Positions 1 to 5,911 of a stretch of 19,029 bases of DNA are shown in pieces (the first letter of the stretch is position 1; each line of letters opens with the position of its first letter). A program made the position numbers and the translations under genes. The notes under the pieces were generated by a model. It saw only the letters and a program-made list of their open reading frames with translations. It searched no databases and was not told the origin of the DNA. This stretch comes from SZUA-448 sp045627185 (GTDB lineage Bacteria > Bacillota > Clostridia > Lachnospirales > Lachnospiraceae), in contig JAZQNE010000113.1 in NCBI GenBank assembly GCA_045627185.1, forward strand, positions 1-19,029, given 5' to 3'.

Positions 1-168
1 TATGTGGGTGGACAAAGCACAAACTGCAAAATGAATAAGGTTGTACTTAACCACTTTGAAAGAGGTAAGACTGTCAGTCTATATTTCTATCAGACAACAG
101 ATTATAAGCGAGTCGAACTGGAATTGTTGAACAGAATTCACACGCCTTACAATGTAAAGGATAACTGA
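1..168 (+). CDS. 3' end of a GIY-YIG nuclease-like protein (partial)
   Basis: An open frame enters from the left edge and stops with TGA at 166-168, giving the last 55 residues of a protein. The fragment begins YVGGQSTN, which resembles the second half of the GIY-YIG motif (YVGQS-N). About 40 residues later come a VELELL segment, fitting the catalytic glutamate of the family, and TPYN, fitting its C-terminal P-x-N. Family members cut or nick DNA and occur in mobile elements and as stand-alone housekeeping domains. The first half, with GIY and the catalytic arginine, lies outside the window, so activity cannot be judged. The next gene begins 8 nt downstream, suggesting one transcript. The assignment rests on short motifs only. 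Confidence 0.5.
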   Translation, partial: YVGGQSTNCKMNKVVLNHFERGKTVSLYFYQTTDYKRVELELLNRIHTPYNVKDN

Positions 169-176
169 CAAAACAA

Positions 177-401
177 ATGATTGATTGGAATAACAACGGA
201 ATAATTGATCCGGTAGATGTCGGAATATCTATTGCCATATCACAAGAGACCGAACAGGAAAAAGAAATAGCTTCCGAGAAAAAAGAGCCCTCTCTTTTTG
301 AACGGATAAAAAGCTGGCTTTATAAAAGGGAAAATGGTATGACATCATCGGAGGGTAAAAATTATGGGCAGACAAAATCAAGGCAGAATCAATCCGAATA
401 A
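177..401 (+). CDS. Small protein with an N-terminal EF-hand/dockerin-like loop
   Basis: This 74-aa frame starts 8 nt after the preceding stop. Residues 3-14 (DWNNNGIIDPVD) match a calcium-binding EF-hand loop of the dockerin type: ligands D3, N5 and N7, glycine at G8, hydrophobic I10, and an acid at D14 in position 12. The middle is charged and rich in Glu and Lys, followed by LFERIKSWLYKR, which could form an amphipathic helix. Short proteins opening with D-W-N-N-N-G occur in Clostridia (recalled, not searched). There is no good ribosome binding site next to the ATG (TAAAGG is about 16 nt away), so translation may depend on coupling to the gene before it. The last residues overlap another small frame at 365. 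No signal peptide is visible. Function unknown. Confidence 0.45.
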   Translation: MIDWNNNGIIDPVDVGISIAISQETEQEKEIASEKKEPSLFERIKSWLYKRENGMTSSEGKNYGQTKSRQNQSE

Positions 402-535
402 AGGAACGTAGACGGAAAGCCGTTCGGACGGAACATTGGCTACTTTCAACATTCCTAATGACAACAACCCGAACTGCGGTAAACACAGGATGAACGATGT
501 TGAGTTTATGAAGCTCACCGATACCTGAATCCGTC
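365..535 (+). pseudogene. Possible broken small reading frame
   Basis: An ATG at 365 is preceded by a good ribosome binding site (GGAGGG, 8 nt spacing). It codes for 14 residues and then meets an in-frame TAG at 407-409. The same frame continues for about 40 codons, with a stretch reading TLATFNIPNDNNPNCGKHR, before TGA at 533-535. The good ribosome binding site and the non-random composition after the stop suggest a decayed gene. It overlaps the end of the 177-401 gene and the convergent CHAP-like gene. I recognise no family, and a random open stretch is the alternative. Confidence 0.2.
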
Positions 536-913
536 GGGCAGTCGGATGTATCCTCTGATATGTTCGTCTCTGGGACGCTGAACCACAGCAGACGTATTGG
601 TGCTGCCATAATTGCCCTCGGCAGAGACAATATGGTCTTGAAACACCTGAACAACAATACCGATATGATCATGTTCCGCATCGCAAAAAACACGGTCAAA
701 CAGTACAATATCGCCTGCCTCAGGCTTGAAATCCCGGCCTGTGTGACAGCCAATTCTTCTATCGCCTCTTGCAAACTCTTCCCAGCCTCCGCACCCTGCA
801 AGAGTGCAGGAAATGCACTCATCAGGGCTGTACGGGATTAAAAACCCTGCTTTCTGTTGGGCAATTTCAGCCAGTTTATTCCGCGTGGCTGTTATTAACC
901 TTTTTTTCGCCAT
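515..913 (-). CDS. CHAP/NlpC-P60-like domain protein, apparently missing its catalytic-Cys segment
   Basis: A 132-aa protein. The start at 913 is chosen because GGAGGAG lies 6 nt upstream; the longer frame upstream to 1045 runs through the promoter. Residues 64-101 are typical of CHAP cysteine peptidase/amidases that cut peptidoglycan: PEAGDIVLFD, DHIGIVVQV with the probable catalytic His at H83, then EGN at 99-101. The end (HIRGYIRLPDGFRYR) fits the GYIR close of phage and mobile-element CHAP proteins. The N-terminal half is short. After TRNKLAEIAQQKAGF the sequence passes directly to a Cys-rich stretch (C33, C36, C41, C56) and lacks the W-C-x-x-F block that usually carries the nucleophile. 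It may be an internal-deletion product or a diverged form using another Cys. There is no signal peptide. It stands alone, with its own promoter, convergent to the left-hand genes. Confidence 0.65.
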   Translation of the reverse strand: MAKKRLITATRNKLAEIAQQKAGFLIPYSPDECISCTLAGCGGWEEFARGDRRIGCHTGRDFKPEAGDIVLFDRVFCDAEHDHIGIVVQVFQDHIVSAEGNYGSTNTSAVVQRPRDEHIRGYIRLPDGFRYR

Positions 914-988
914 GGCTGTCTCCTCCATTATTTGTATTACTCTTTCAGCGATAACCCGGGACACTGCTCTGAAAATTGTATTGCCGGC

Positions 989-1018
989 ATTATAGCATAT
1001 CTGTTCTGAACTTGTCCA
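989..1018 (-). promoter_or_regulatory. Sigma-A-type promoter for the CHAP-like gene
   Basis: Read on the minus strand, TGGACA (1018-1013) and a perfect TATAAT (994-989) are separated by 18 bp. This implies a start near 982 and a leader of about 70 nt before the ATG at 913. Confidence 0.6.
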
Positions 1019-1031
1019 TATAACCGAAAAA

Positions 1032-1049
1032 GTCACTTCAGTCACTTCA
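1032..1049. repeat. Tandem duplication of a 9-bp unit
   Basis: GTCACTTCA occurs twice in direct tandem (1032-1040 and 1041-1049), just upstream of the minus-strand promoter. A short inverted repeat follows (AAAAGT and ACTTTT, five bases apart). It could be a regulator site or the worn edge of a mobile element. Confidence 0.5.
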
Positions 1050-1084
1050 GTAAAAGTTCACTACTTTTCAGCTTAGATTAAATC

Positions 1085-1156
1085 TGCTCATAATGGCAAG
1101 CCCTCCCGGCCATCGGAAACCGGTGGCTCTCAAGAAGGATAATATTCAGATGAGCA
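1085..1156 (+). other. Folded element of unknown class (72 nt)
   Basis: A perfect 7-bp outer pairing, TGCTCAT (1085-1091) with ATGAGCA (1150-1156), encloses a strong inner hairpin of GCCATCGG (1109-1116), loop AAA, and CCGGTGGC (1120-1127) with one G-U pair. The unpaired parts are purine-rich. The layout resembles a small structured RNA or riboswitch core, but I could not match it to a known class. It lies upstream of the likely promoter at 1175-1204, so it would not be in that transcript. The strand is uncertain because the pairings work on both strands. Confidence 0.35.
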
Positions 1157-1174
1157 TTGTATGCAAAATGGTGG

Positions 1175-1204
1175 TTTACAATCGTTCATATACTCGATTA
1201 TAAT
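1175..1204 (+). promoter_or_regulatory. Likely promoter of the LTA-synthase-family gene
   Basis: TTTACA (1175-1180) and TATAAT (1199-1204) are separated by 18 bp. This gives a leader of about 120 nt. The -35 box lies inside a 12-mer, GGTGGTTTACAA (1170-1181), which recurs at 3670-3681. Confidence 0.5.
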
Positions 1205-1296
1205 GGAGAAAAACGCTCGGACAAATAGCGGCAACATACTCGGATAAGGTATTAGAAGACCATTTGGAATCAAATTTGACGTTCGGCAAACGATGT

Positions 1297-1313
1297 TCTG
1301 CGCTATGCGCAGA
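1297..1313 (+). promoter_or_regulatory. Leader hairpin beside the ribosome binding site
   Basis: A perfect 7-bp stem, TCTGCGC and GCGCAGA with a 3-nt loop, ends a few bases before the AGGGAAG ribosome binding site of the gene at 1331. It could affect ribosome access. No terminator-like T-run follows. Confidence 0.35.
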
Positions 1314-1330
1314 GTGAATAGGGAAGTTTT

Positions 1331-3562
1331 ATGGAAAAGAAAATCAGTAAAGAAAATATAAAGATTGTTTTGCGTTATCAGGCCGTTTATGCAACTGTGA
1401 TTCTGGTACTGGAAGTGGTGGCAAAACTGTTTACAACGGGTATCAACGGTCTTGATAATTTTTGGTTTATTTGTTTTATACCTGCTATATCGCTCTTGTT
1501 TGCAGGCGTGTCGGGCGTTCTTTCCGAAAAGGTTAACGGGATTGTATCAAGCGTGCTTATTGGCCTTATTACAGTGTATTACTGCTCACAGGTAGTATAT
1601 TTTGCGATATTTGATTCGTTTTGGTCTGTTTCGTTACTTGGGTTTGGCGGAGCAGCAATAAAAAACTTTGGCGGAAACATTTGGTCGGATCTTGCAAAAT
1701 GCTGGTATGCGCTGCTTGTTTTGTTTGTTCCGTTTGCTGTTTATCTGCTGCTTACGCTAAAGCATATCCTTAACAACAGAAGGTTTAATCTTACTGTTCA
1801 TCTGCTGGCAATTGTTCTGGTCATTCCCGTATGGATGATAGGTTTACTGGTCCTGAGAATCGGCGGCGACAGCAGAAACTCAGTATATTATGCTTATGCA
1901 AATCCTTTTTCGGATACCGATACAACGGCGGAGAGGCTTGGCTTTGCTGCAACAACGCTGGTTGAGTGCGGGCACGGACGACAGAACTACGGTGTGCCTT
2001 ATGCGAATAGTCTTGGCGCAGAGGGCACTGACATCGATGTAATCATTGATACAATCAATAATTTTCCGACCGGGACAATAACCCCTGATCCAACTGATAT
2101 TCCGAAAAATTCCCCCACTCATGAAGAACCTGCAACAGGCGCTGAACCCCGGGAACCGTCAGAGCCTGCGGAGGTATGGGCGTATGACATTGACTTTGAG
2201 GCGCTTGCCGAACTGGCTCCGAACGAAGACATAAAGAATCTTTGCTCGTACGTGACATCGCTTAAACCCACAGAGAAAAATGATTTCACGGGAATGTTTG
2301 AGGGGTATAACCTGATTTACATCTGTGCGGAGTCATTTTCGGATTATGCCGTAAATAAGGACTTTACACCGACTCTTTATAAGCTTGCAAATAACGGTAT
2401 TGTACTTAAAAACTATTATAACAGCTTTCTTAATACAACAACGAATGGCGAATACGCCTTTGTAACCGGTCTTTGGCCTGATGTAAGCCGTCTCAATGCC
2501 GATGATGGCACAAAAGTAGGCAGCTTTCCTCAGTCGAGTGATAAAAACATGCTGCTCGGAATAGGCAGAATGTTTGAGCAGGCCGAAGCTGAAACTTTCG
2601 GGTTCCATAATTATCTTGGCAGTTACTATGAACGTGAAAGCTCATGGGCTAACCTCGGAATCAAGACATGTCGTTTCATGGATGGCGAAAATCCTATGGT
2701 TTTCACTTCTGACTGGATTACCTCCGACCTTGAAATGATGCAGCAGGCGGTTGAGAATTTTATCGATGAAGACAGATTTATGGCTTATTTCATGACTTTC
2801 TCGGGCCATGGCGATTATGTTTGCGAACACAATAATATGGCGGCTCAGAACTTCGAGGCCGCACAGAAAATAAATGAAGAGCGCGGGCTTGGCCTTTCTG
2901 AAGAGGCTGTCTGTTATCTTGCCGCAAATATGGAGCTTGACAGGGCGCTCGGGTATCTGCTTGAAAAACTTGAAGAGGCCGAAAAGATTGATAATACAGT
3001 CATTGTGCTTGCTGCGGACCACTACCCGTACTTCTTGTCATCGCTTGAAGTTGCCGAGGAATTGAACGGTGGTGAAGAGGTTGAACCGCAAATCGGACGC
3101 TACAAATCTACATGTATTATTTATAATGCAGCAATAAAGGAACCGGTAATTAATGAAAATTATTGCAGCAATATTGATATTTTGCCTACTATTTTCAATT
3201 TGTTCAACATTTCATTTGATTCACGCCTTCTGGCGGGCCGCGACGTTTTTGCACCGAATGCAATTCATAAGGCTGTTTTGTACAATAAAAGCTTCATAAA
3301 TGAATATGTTGAGTATTACGCACCAAAAGGTGAGGCTGAGTGGAAAATAGATACAACTCAGTATTTCGATGAAATTCTGGATGGTTATCTTTCATCAATG
3401 CTTACATTGATTGACAGCGAATATGCGGCTTCTCTTGAAATAATGGATAATGACTTTTATGAGTTTATCGTGCAAAATGCGGAAATGTTCAGGGAAGAGC
3501 CTGAAAACGGTTCAGAAGAAGAGCCTGAAAACGGTTCGGAAGTGAGCCCGGGAACGGTTTGA
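1331..3562 (+). CDS. LTA synthase family sulfatase-fold phosphoglycerol transferase
   Basis: A 743-aa membrane enzyme of the LtaS/alkaline-phosphatase fold, which transfers glycerol phosphate from phosphatidylglycerol to build polyglycerol-phosphate or decorate a surface polymer. About five membrane segments occupy residues 18-177. A long Pro/Glu/Thr-rich linker (about 244-282) leads to the extracellular catalytic domain (about 322-660). By alignment with LtaS, the metal and catalytic residues are E334 (AESF), T370 as likely nucleophile in NTTTNGEY, H426 and R435 (substrate side), H493 (SGHGDY) and D563-H564 (AADHYPY). All expected residues are present, so it is probably active. It is about 100 residues longer than classical LtaS, through the linker and an acidic C-terminal tail with a duplicated EEPENGS. 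The start has AGGGAAG 5 nt upstream. It is monocistronic or read into the HTH gene 252 nt downstream. Exact acceptor unknown. Confidence 0.9.
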   Translation: MEKKISKENIKIVLRYQAVYATVILVLEVVAKLFTTGINGLDNFWFICFIPAISLLFAGVSGVLSEKVNGIVSSVLIGLITVYYCSQVVYFAIFDSFWSVSLLGFGGAAIKNFGGNIWSDLAKCWYALLVLFVPFAVYLLLTLKHILNNRRFNLTVHLLAIVLVIPVWMIGLLVLRIGGDSRNSVYYAYANPFSDTDTTAERLGFAATTLVECGHGRQNYGVPYANSLGAEGTDIDVIIDTINNFPTGTITPDPTDIPKNSPTHEEPATGAEPREPSEPAEVWAYDIDFEALAELAPNEDIKNLCSYVTSLKPTEKNDFTGMFEGYNLIYICAESFSDYAVNKDFTPTLYKLANNGIVLKNYYNSFLNTTTNGEYAFVTGLWPDVSRLNADDGTKVGSFPQSSDKNMLLGIGRMFEQAEAETFGFHNYLGSYYERESSWANLGIKTCRFMDGENPMVFTSDWITSDLEMMQQAVENFIDEDRFMAYFMTFSGHGDYVCEHNNMAAQNFEAAQKINEERGLGLSEEAVCYLAANMELDRALGYLLEKLEEAEKIDNTVIVLAADHYPYFLSSLEVAEELNGGEEVEPQIGRYKSTCIIYNAAIKEPVINENYCSNIDILPTIFNLFNISFDSRLLAGRDVFAPNAIHKAVLYNKSFINEYVEYYAPKGEAEWKIDTTQYFDEILDGYLSSMLTLIDSEYAASLEIMDNDFYEFIVQNAEMFREEPENGSEEEPENGSEVSPGTV
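3494..3537 (+). repeat. 24-bp tandem repeat in the coding end of the LTA-synthase-family gene
   Basis: The 20-mer GAAGAGCCTGAAAACGGTTC occurs at 3494-3513 and again identically at 3518-3537, a 24-bp period. It codes for two copies of EEPENGS near the C-terminus. This is a likely slippage site that changes tail length in steps of eight residues. Confidence 0.9.
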
Positions 3563-3722
3563 AAGAAAGAGGAGCCTTGTGCGGATTCCGTACATAAGAT
3601 GAGGCCTGAGTTTGGTTTAGGTTTACGTAAAAATCATCAAAAGTGCGCTGAAACACTGCATTTGCAACCGGTGGTTTACAAATTGACAAGCAGGGTTTAT
3701 GGCTTGCAACTCCATTTTTTTG

Positions 3723-3744
3723 TATGCTTATGTTGTTCGAACAA
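3723..3744 (+). promoter_or_regulatory. -10-like box and palindromic operator upstream of the HTH gene
   Basis: TATGCT (3723-3728) is followed by the perfect 12-bp palindrome TTGTTCGAACAA (3733-3744), which would cover the transcription start. No good -35 box is seen at the right distance. The placement, 71 bp before the HTH gene start, fits autoregulation by the encoded regulator. The rest of 3563-3814 holds a second 10-bp palindrome, TTTACGTAAA (3622-3631), a 12-mer shared with the promoter at 1175, and no gene. Confidence 0.35.
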
Positions 3745-3814
3745 AGCAATTAAAAACCAAAAAACCTGTTTCGGATTGTTAAAAAACATTTCCGTTAATG
3801 AGAAAAGGAGAAAA

Positions 3815-4810
3815 ATGATTTTAGCTGACAAAATTATTGAAGAAAGAAAAAGAATGGGTTGGAGTCAGGAAGAACTTGCTGACAAGTTGGACGTATCAAG
3901 ACAGTCCGTATCAAAGTGGGAGGGTGCGCAGTCGGTTCCCGATATTAACAGAATTATCATGATGGCCGAATTGTTTGGCGTTTCTACCGATTATCTTCTG
4001 AAGGATGAAGTAACCAAAGAAGAATCAAACGATTATTCTGCAGAAAATGAAGGAAATGTCCGCAAGTTAAGAGTTGTTACCATGGAAGAGGCTTCCGAAT
4101 TCATTGATAAAAGAAAAAAATACGCTCCGCTTGTTGCTTTGGCTGCTGCCTTATGCGTGCTTTCACCGGTTGTTTTACTGCTTCTTTCCGGAATGAGCCA
4201 GGTGAGCGGGTTTGGAATTTCTGAAACACTTGCGGCAGGTATCGGTGTGGTTACACTTCTTGTTATGATTGCTATTGCCGTTATGATCTTTGTCAGGACC
4301 GGTTTTGAACTTAAAGATTATGAATTTCTTCAAAAAGCCGGAATTGAGACAGCTTATGGTGTTTCAGGTATGGCAAGGGAAAGAAGAAAGAAACTTGAAA
4401 GCAAATTTTATACCAATGTTATTACAGGCATTATTTTGTGCATACTCAGCAGCGTGCCGCTCATCATTACGGCACTTATCACGGAAAACGTACATGTCAT
4501 TACCTCAATGGTATGTGTTCTTCTTGCAATGGTAGCAATTGCCGTTTATCTCTTTATTACAGTCGGAATGGTTAAGGACGGCTACGATATGCTGCTTGAA
4601 GAAGGTGCATATTCGCCTGAGAAAAAGAAAGCATCACCCGTGTTTAACAAGGTTAGCCGCATTTACTGGATGACCGTAACGGCTGCATTCCTTGCTACAT
4701 CCTTTATTACAAATGACTGGGGCCGTACCTGGATCATATGGCCCGTGGCTGCTGTACTTTTTGCTGTAGTAAAAACTGTTGTGAATATCATTACAAAAAC
4801 CGATGATTAA
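3815..4810 (+). CDS. XRE-family HTH regulator with six membrane segments
   Basis: A 331-aa protein. The start at 3815 has AAAAGGAG directly upstream; the open frame runs back to 3599 but lacks a ribosome binding site there. Residues 4-62 form a lambda-repressor-type HTH (IIEERKRMGWSQEELADKL, then VSRQSVSKWEG). A charged cytoplasmic linker follows (63-103). Six hydrophobic segments lie at about 104-126, 137-161, 201-222, 227-250, 283-299 and 303-326, with a soluble loop around 162-200. Regulators of this build are common in Clostridia. They are thought to bind DNA from the membrane and respond to envelope state or ligands, but few have been studied. It follows the LTA-synthase-family gene, which suggests, without proof, that it senses or controls the cell surface. 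A palindrome upstream may be its own operator. Confidence 0.9.
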   Translation: MILADKIIEERKRMGWSQEELADKLDVSRQSVSKWEGAQSVPDINRIIMMAELFGVSTDYLLKDEVTKEESNDYSAENEGNVRKLRVVTMEEASEFIDKRKKYAPLVALAAALCVLSPVVLLLLSGMSQVSGFGISETLAAGIGVVTLLVMIAIAVMIFVRTGFELKDYEFLQKAGIETAYGVSGMARERRKKLESKFYTNVITGIILCILSSVPLIITALITENVHVITSMVCVLLAMVAIAVYLFITVGMVKDGYDMLLEEGAYSPEKKKASPVFNKVSRIYWMTVTAAFLATSFITNDWGRTWIIWPVAAVLFAVVKTVVNIITKTDD

Positions 4811-4907
4811 TATTCTTTGCGCTGTCGGCTCTTAAATAACAGGCGAAAACCCGGCAATTCATTTACCGATGCGGCTCGTGTGGACATGTTTGGAATGTGG
4901 AGGGATT

Positions 4908-5219
4908 TCAGCAAATTCCAAAGATGATTGAATAGCAGAATCTGCGTGCACGGGTGTCGCCGTTGTCTTCAAGGTCGATACCGTTTACTGCAGAGCGGAA
5001 AGCCTTCTGCATGAACTTTGTATTTCGAATGATTTCAGGAAGATTAGGGAATCTGTAGTAAATGAATGCATGTGTGTAAATCTCGGCTGCAAGCTGACGA
5101 ACTGACATTCCTGTAATCTGTTTGCTTTCGATGATGCTTTTGGCCTTGGCAATGCACTCTGATTTTTTGTAGTAGTTTGCTTTCATCTCAAGATTCATAT
5201 ACTTTTTTGTGTTATCCAT
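4908..5219 (-). CDS. Conserved-looking small soluble protein, function unknown
   Basis: A 103-aa protein. The start at 5219 is set by AAGGAG 7 nt upstream; an earlier possible start at 5300 has no such site. The sequence (MDNTKKYMNLEMKANYYKKS at the start) is basic and helical at the N-terminus. A mixed centre follows (QLAAEIYTHAFIYYRFPNLP), then GIDLEDNGDTRARR near the end. It has no membrane segment, no signal peptide and no metal-binding cluster. I recall similar short proteins in Lachnospiraceae but know no function. It is convergent with the HTH gene. An 8-bp inverted repeat (TTTGGAAT 4889-4896 and ATTCCAAA 4915-4922) spans its stop codon and may be a weak transcript end. Confidence 0.7.
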   Translation of the reverse strand: MDNTKKYMNLEMKANYYKKSECIAKAKSIIESKQITGMSVRQLAAEIYTHAFIYYRFPNLPEIIRNTKFMQKAFRSAVNGIDLEDNGDTRARRFCYSIIFGIC

Positions 5220-5270
5220 GGTGTTTTCTCCTTGTCTGTTGTTTGCGGTTTGTTTCTTTGTTATGACTAC

Positions 5271-5337
5271 AGTATACAGTGAAGAAGAGAACTCAAACAT
5301 CGAATCACCTTACAATATCAGAAAACATTCTTACAAT
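5271..5337 (-). promoter_or_regulatory. -10 box and direct-repeat activator-like site for the 103-aa protein gene
   Basis: On the minus strand, TATACT (5276-5271) is a good -10 box but no good -35 stands before it. Upstream are two identical ATTGTAAG units (5337-5330 and 5316-5309), 21 bp apart, which is two helical turns. A weak -35 combined with such a repeat is the usual layout for activator-dependent promoters, including those of LytTR response regulators. The distal unit is also half of an inverted repeat, TTACAA-TT-TTGTAA (5331-5344). Confidence 0.35.
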
Positions 5338-5364
5338 TTTGTAACATGAATGCAAGATGACAAA

Positions 5365-5413
5365 AGGGACGGTTTTGTTTATCAACATTTTGTTGAAAGG
5401 CAAAACCGTCCCT
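5365..5413. repeat. REP-like long imperfect palindrome
   Basis: The outer arms AGGGACGGTTTTG (5365-5377) and CAAAACCGTCCCT (5401-5413) are perfectly complementary over 13 bp. Inside them, TCAACA (5382-5387), loop TTT, and TGTTGA (5391-5396) form a second stem. The outer GGGACGGTT/AACCGTCCC motif resembles short repeats I recall in many Firmicutes genomes, some near Y1-type (REP-associated) transposases. No transposase is present here. It sits 146 bp upstream of the 103-aa protein gene and has no T-run of terminator type. Confidence 0.6.
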
Positions 5414-5778
5414 GCTGTATTTCTGCTTTCCGCCCTCCTTGAATAATAGGCCGCCGCATTCTCGTGACTTTAGTCGTGTGAGGTTCACATTACTCATGAG
5501 AGATTCCGTTTACGGGTGCTGCAGGTACTCTCTGCAAGCATAAAAAAGAAATGTAAGGAGAAATTTAACTTTCATAAATTGTGAAGTTTTTGAAGACTAA
5601 GTTGAATATTTTACGTAAACAATTCAGAATTTAAATATACAGAAAAAAATGGATATTGTTTTGAAAACCCTTGTAATCTATGCGCTTTTTCTACATTGGC
5701 AATATGCATATATTTCTGAACAAAAAAATAAAATTATTCAGTTTTTTTTGTATTTATTGCTGAATTTTGAAAAATAAC
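5414..5778. other. AT-rich intergenic stretch without a gene
   Basis: I see no coding frame with a ribosome binding site here. There is an 8-bp hairpin with one bulged A (TGCTGCAG 5517-5524 and CTGCAAGCA 5532-5540), a 10-bp palindrome TTTACGTAAA (5610-5619) identical to the one at 3622-3631, and long A and T runs around 5725-5760. The hairpin lacks a T-run on its right side, so it is not called a plus-strand terminator. Confidence 0.5.
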
Positions 5779-5806
5779 TTGTACTTTTCGCAACATATTA
5801 TATAAT
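5779..5806 (+). promoter_or_regulatory. Promoter of the TetR/histidine-kinase fusion gene
   Basis: TTGTAC (5779-5784) and a perfect TATAAT (5801-5806) are 16 bp apart. The leader is about 98 nt and contains a 6-bp hairpin, AAACCG and CGGTTT (5849-5866), with no T-run. Confidence 0.65.
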
Positions 5807-5911
5807 GAGATGGACGATATGTGGTTAAAGGCGCATATTTGTTGAAAAAAACCGCGCTGCCGGTTTATTGGGAATTGTTTATTTATTTTATCTTGAGAAG
5901 GTATTAAAAAA

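Noticed and set aside
229..822. A 197-codon open frame on the minus strand
   Set aside because: It overlaps the CHAP-like gene in another frame and the left-hand genes in antisense, with no plausible ribosome binding site or recognisable domain.
1093..1140. A cyclic-di-GMP riboswitch, suggested by GGCAAGCCC, a GGAAAC loop and AAGGAT
   Set aside because: The conserved GCAAACC and GACGCAAAGCC joining strands and the tetraloop receptor of that class are absent, and the element lies upstream of the likely promoter.
3599..3814. A longer N-terminus for the XRE regulator starting at 3599
   Set aside because: The added 72 residues have no ribosome binding site or resemblance to the family, and a strong AAAAGGAG site precedes the ATG at 3815, where the HTH domain begins.
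5517..5540. An intrinsic terminator at an 8-bp hairpin
   Set aside because: The sequence after the hairpin on the plus strand is A-rich, not a T-run, and no gene ends nearby upstream on that strand.
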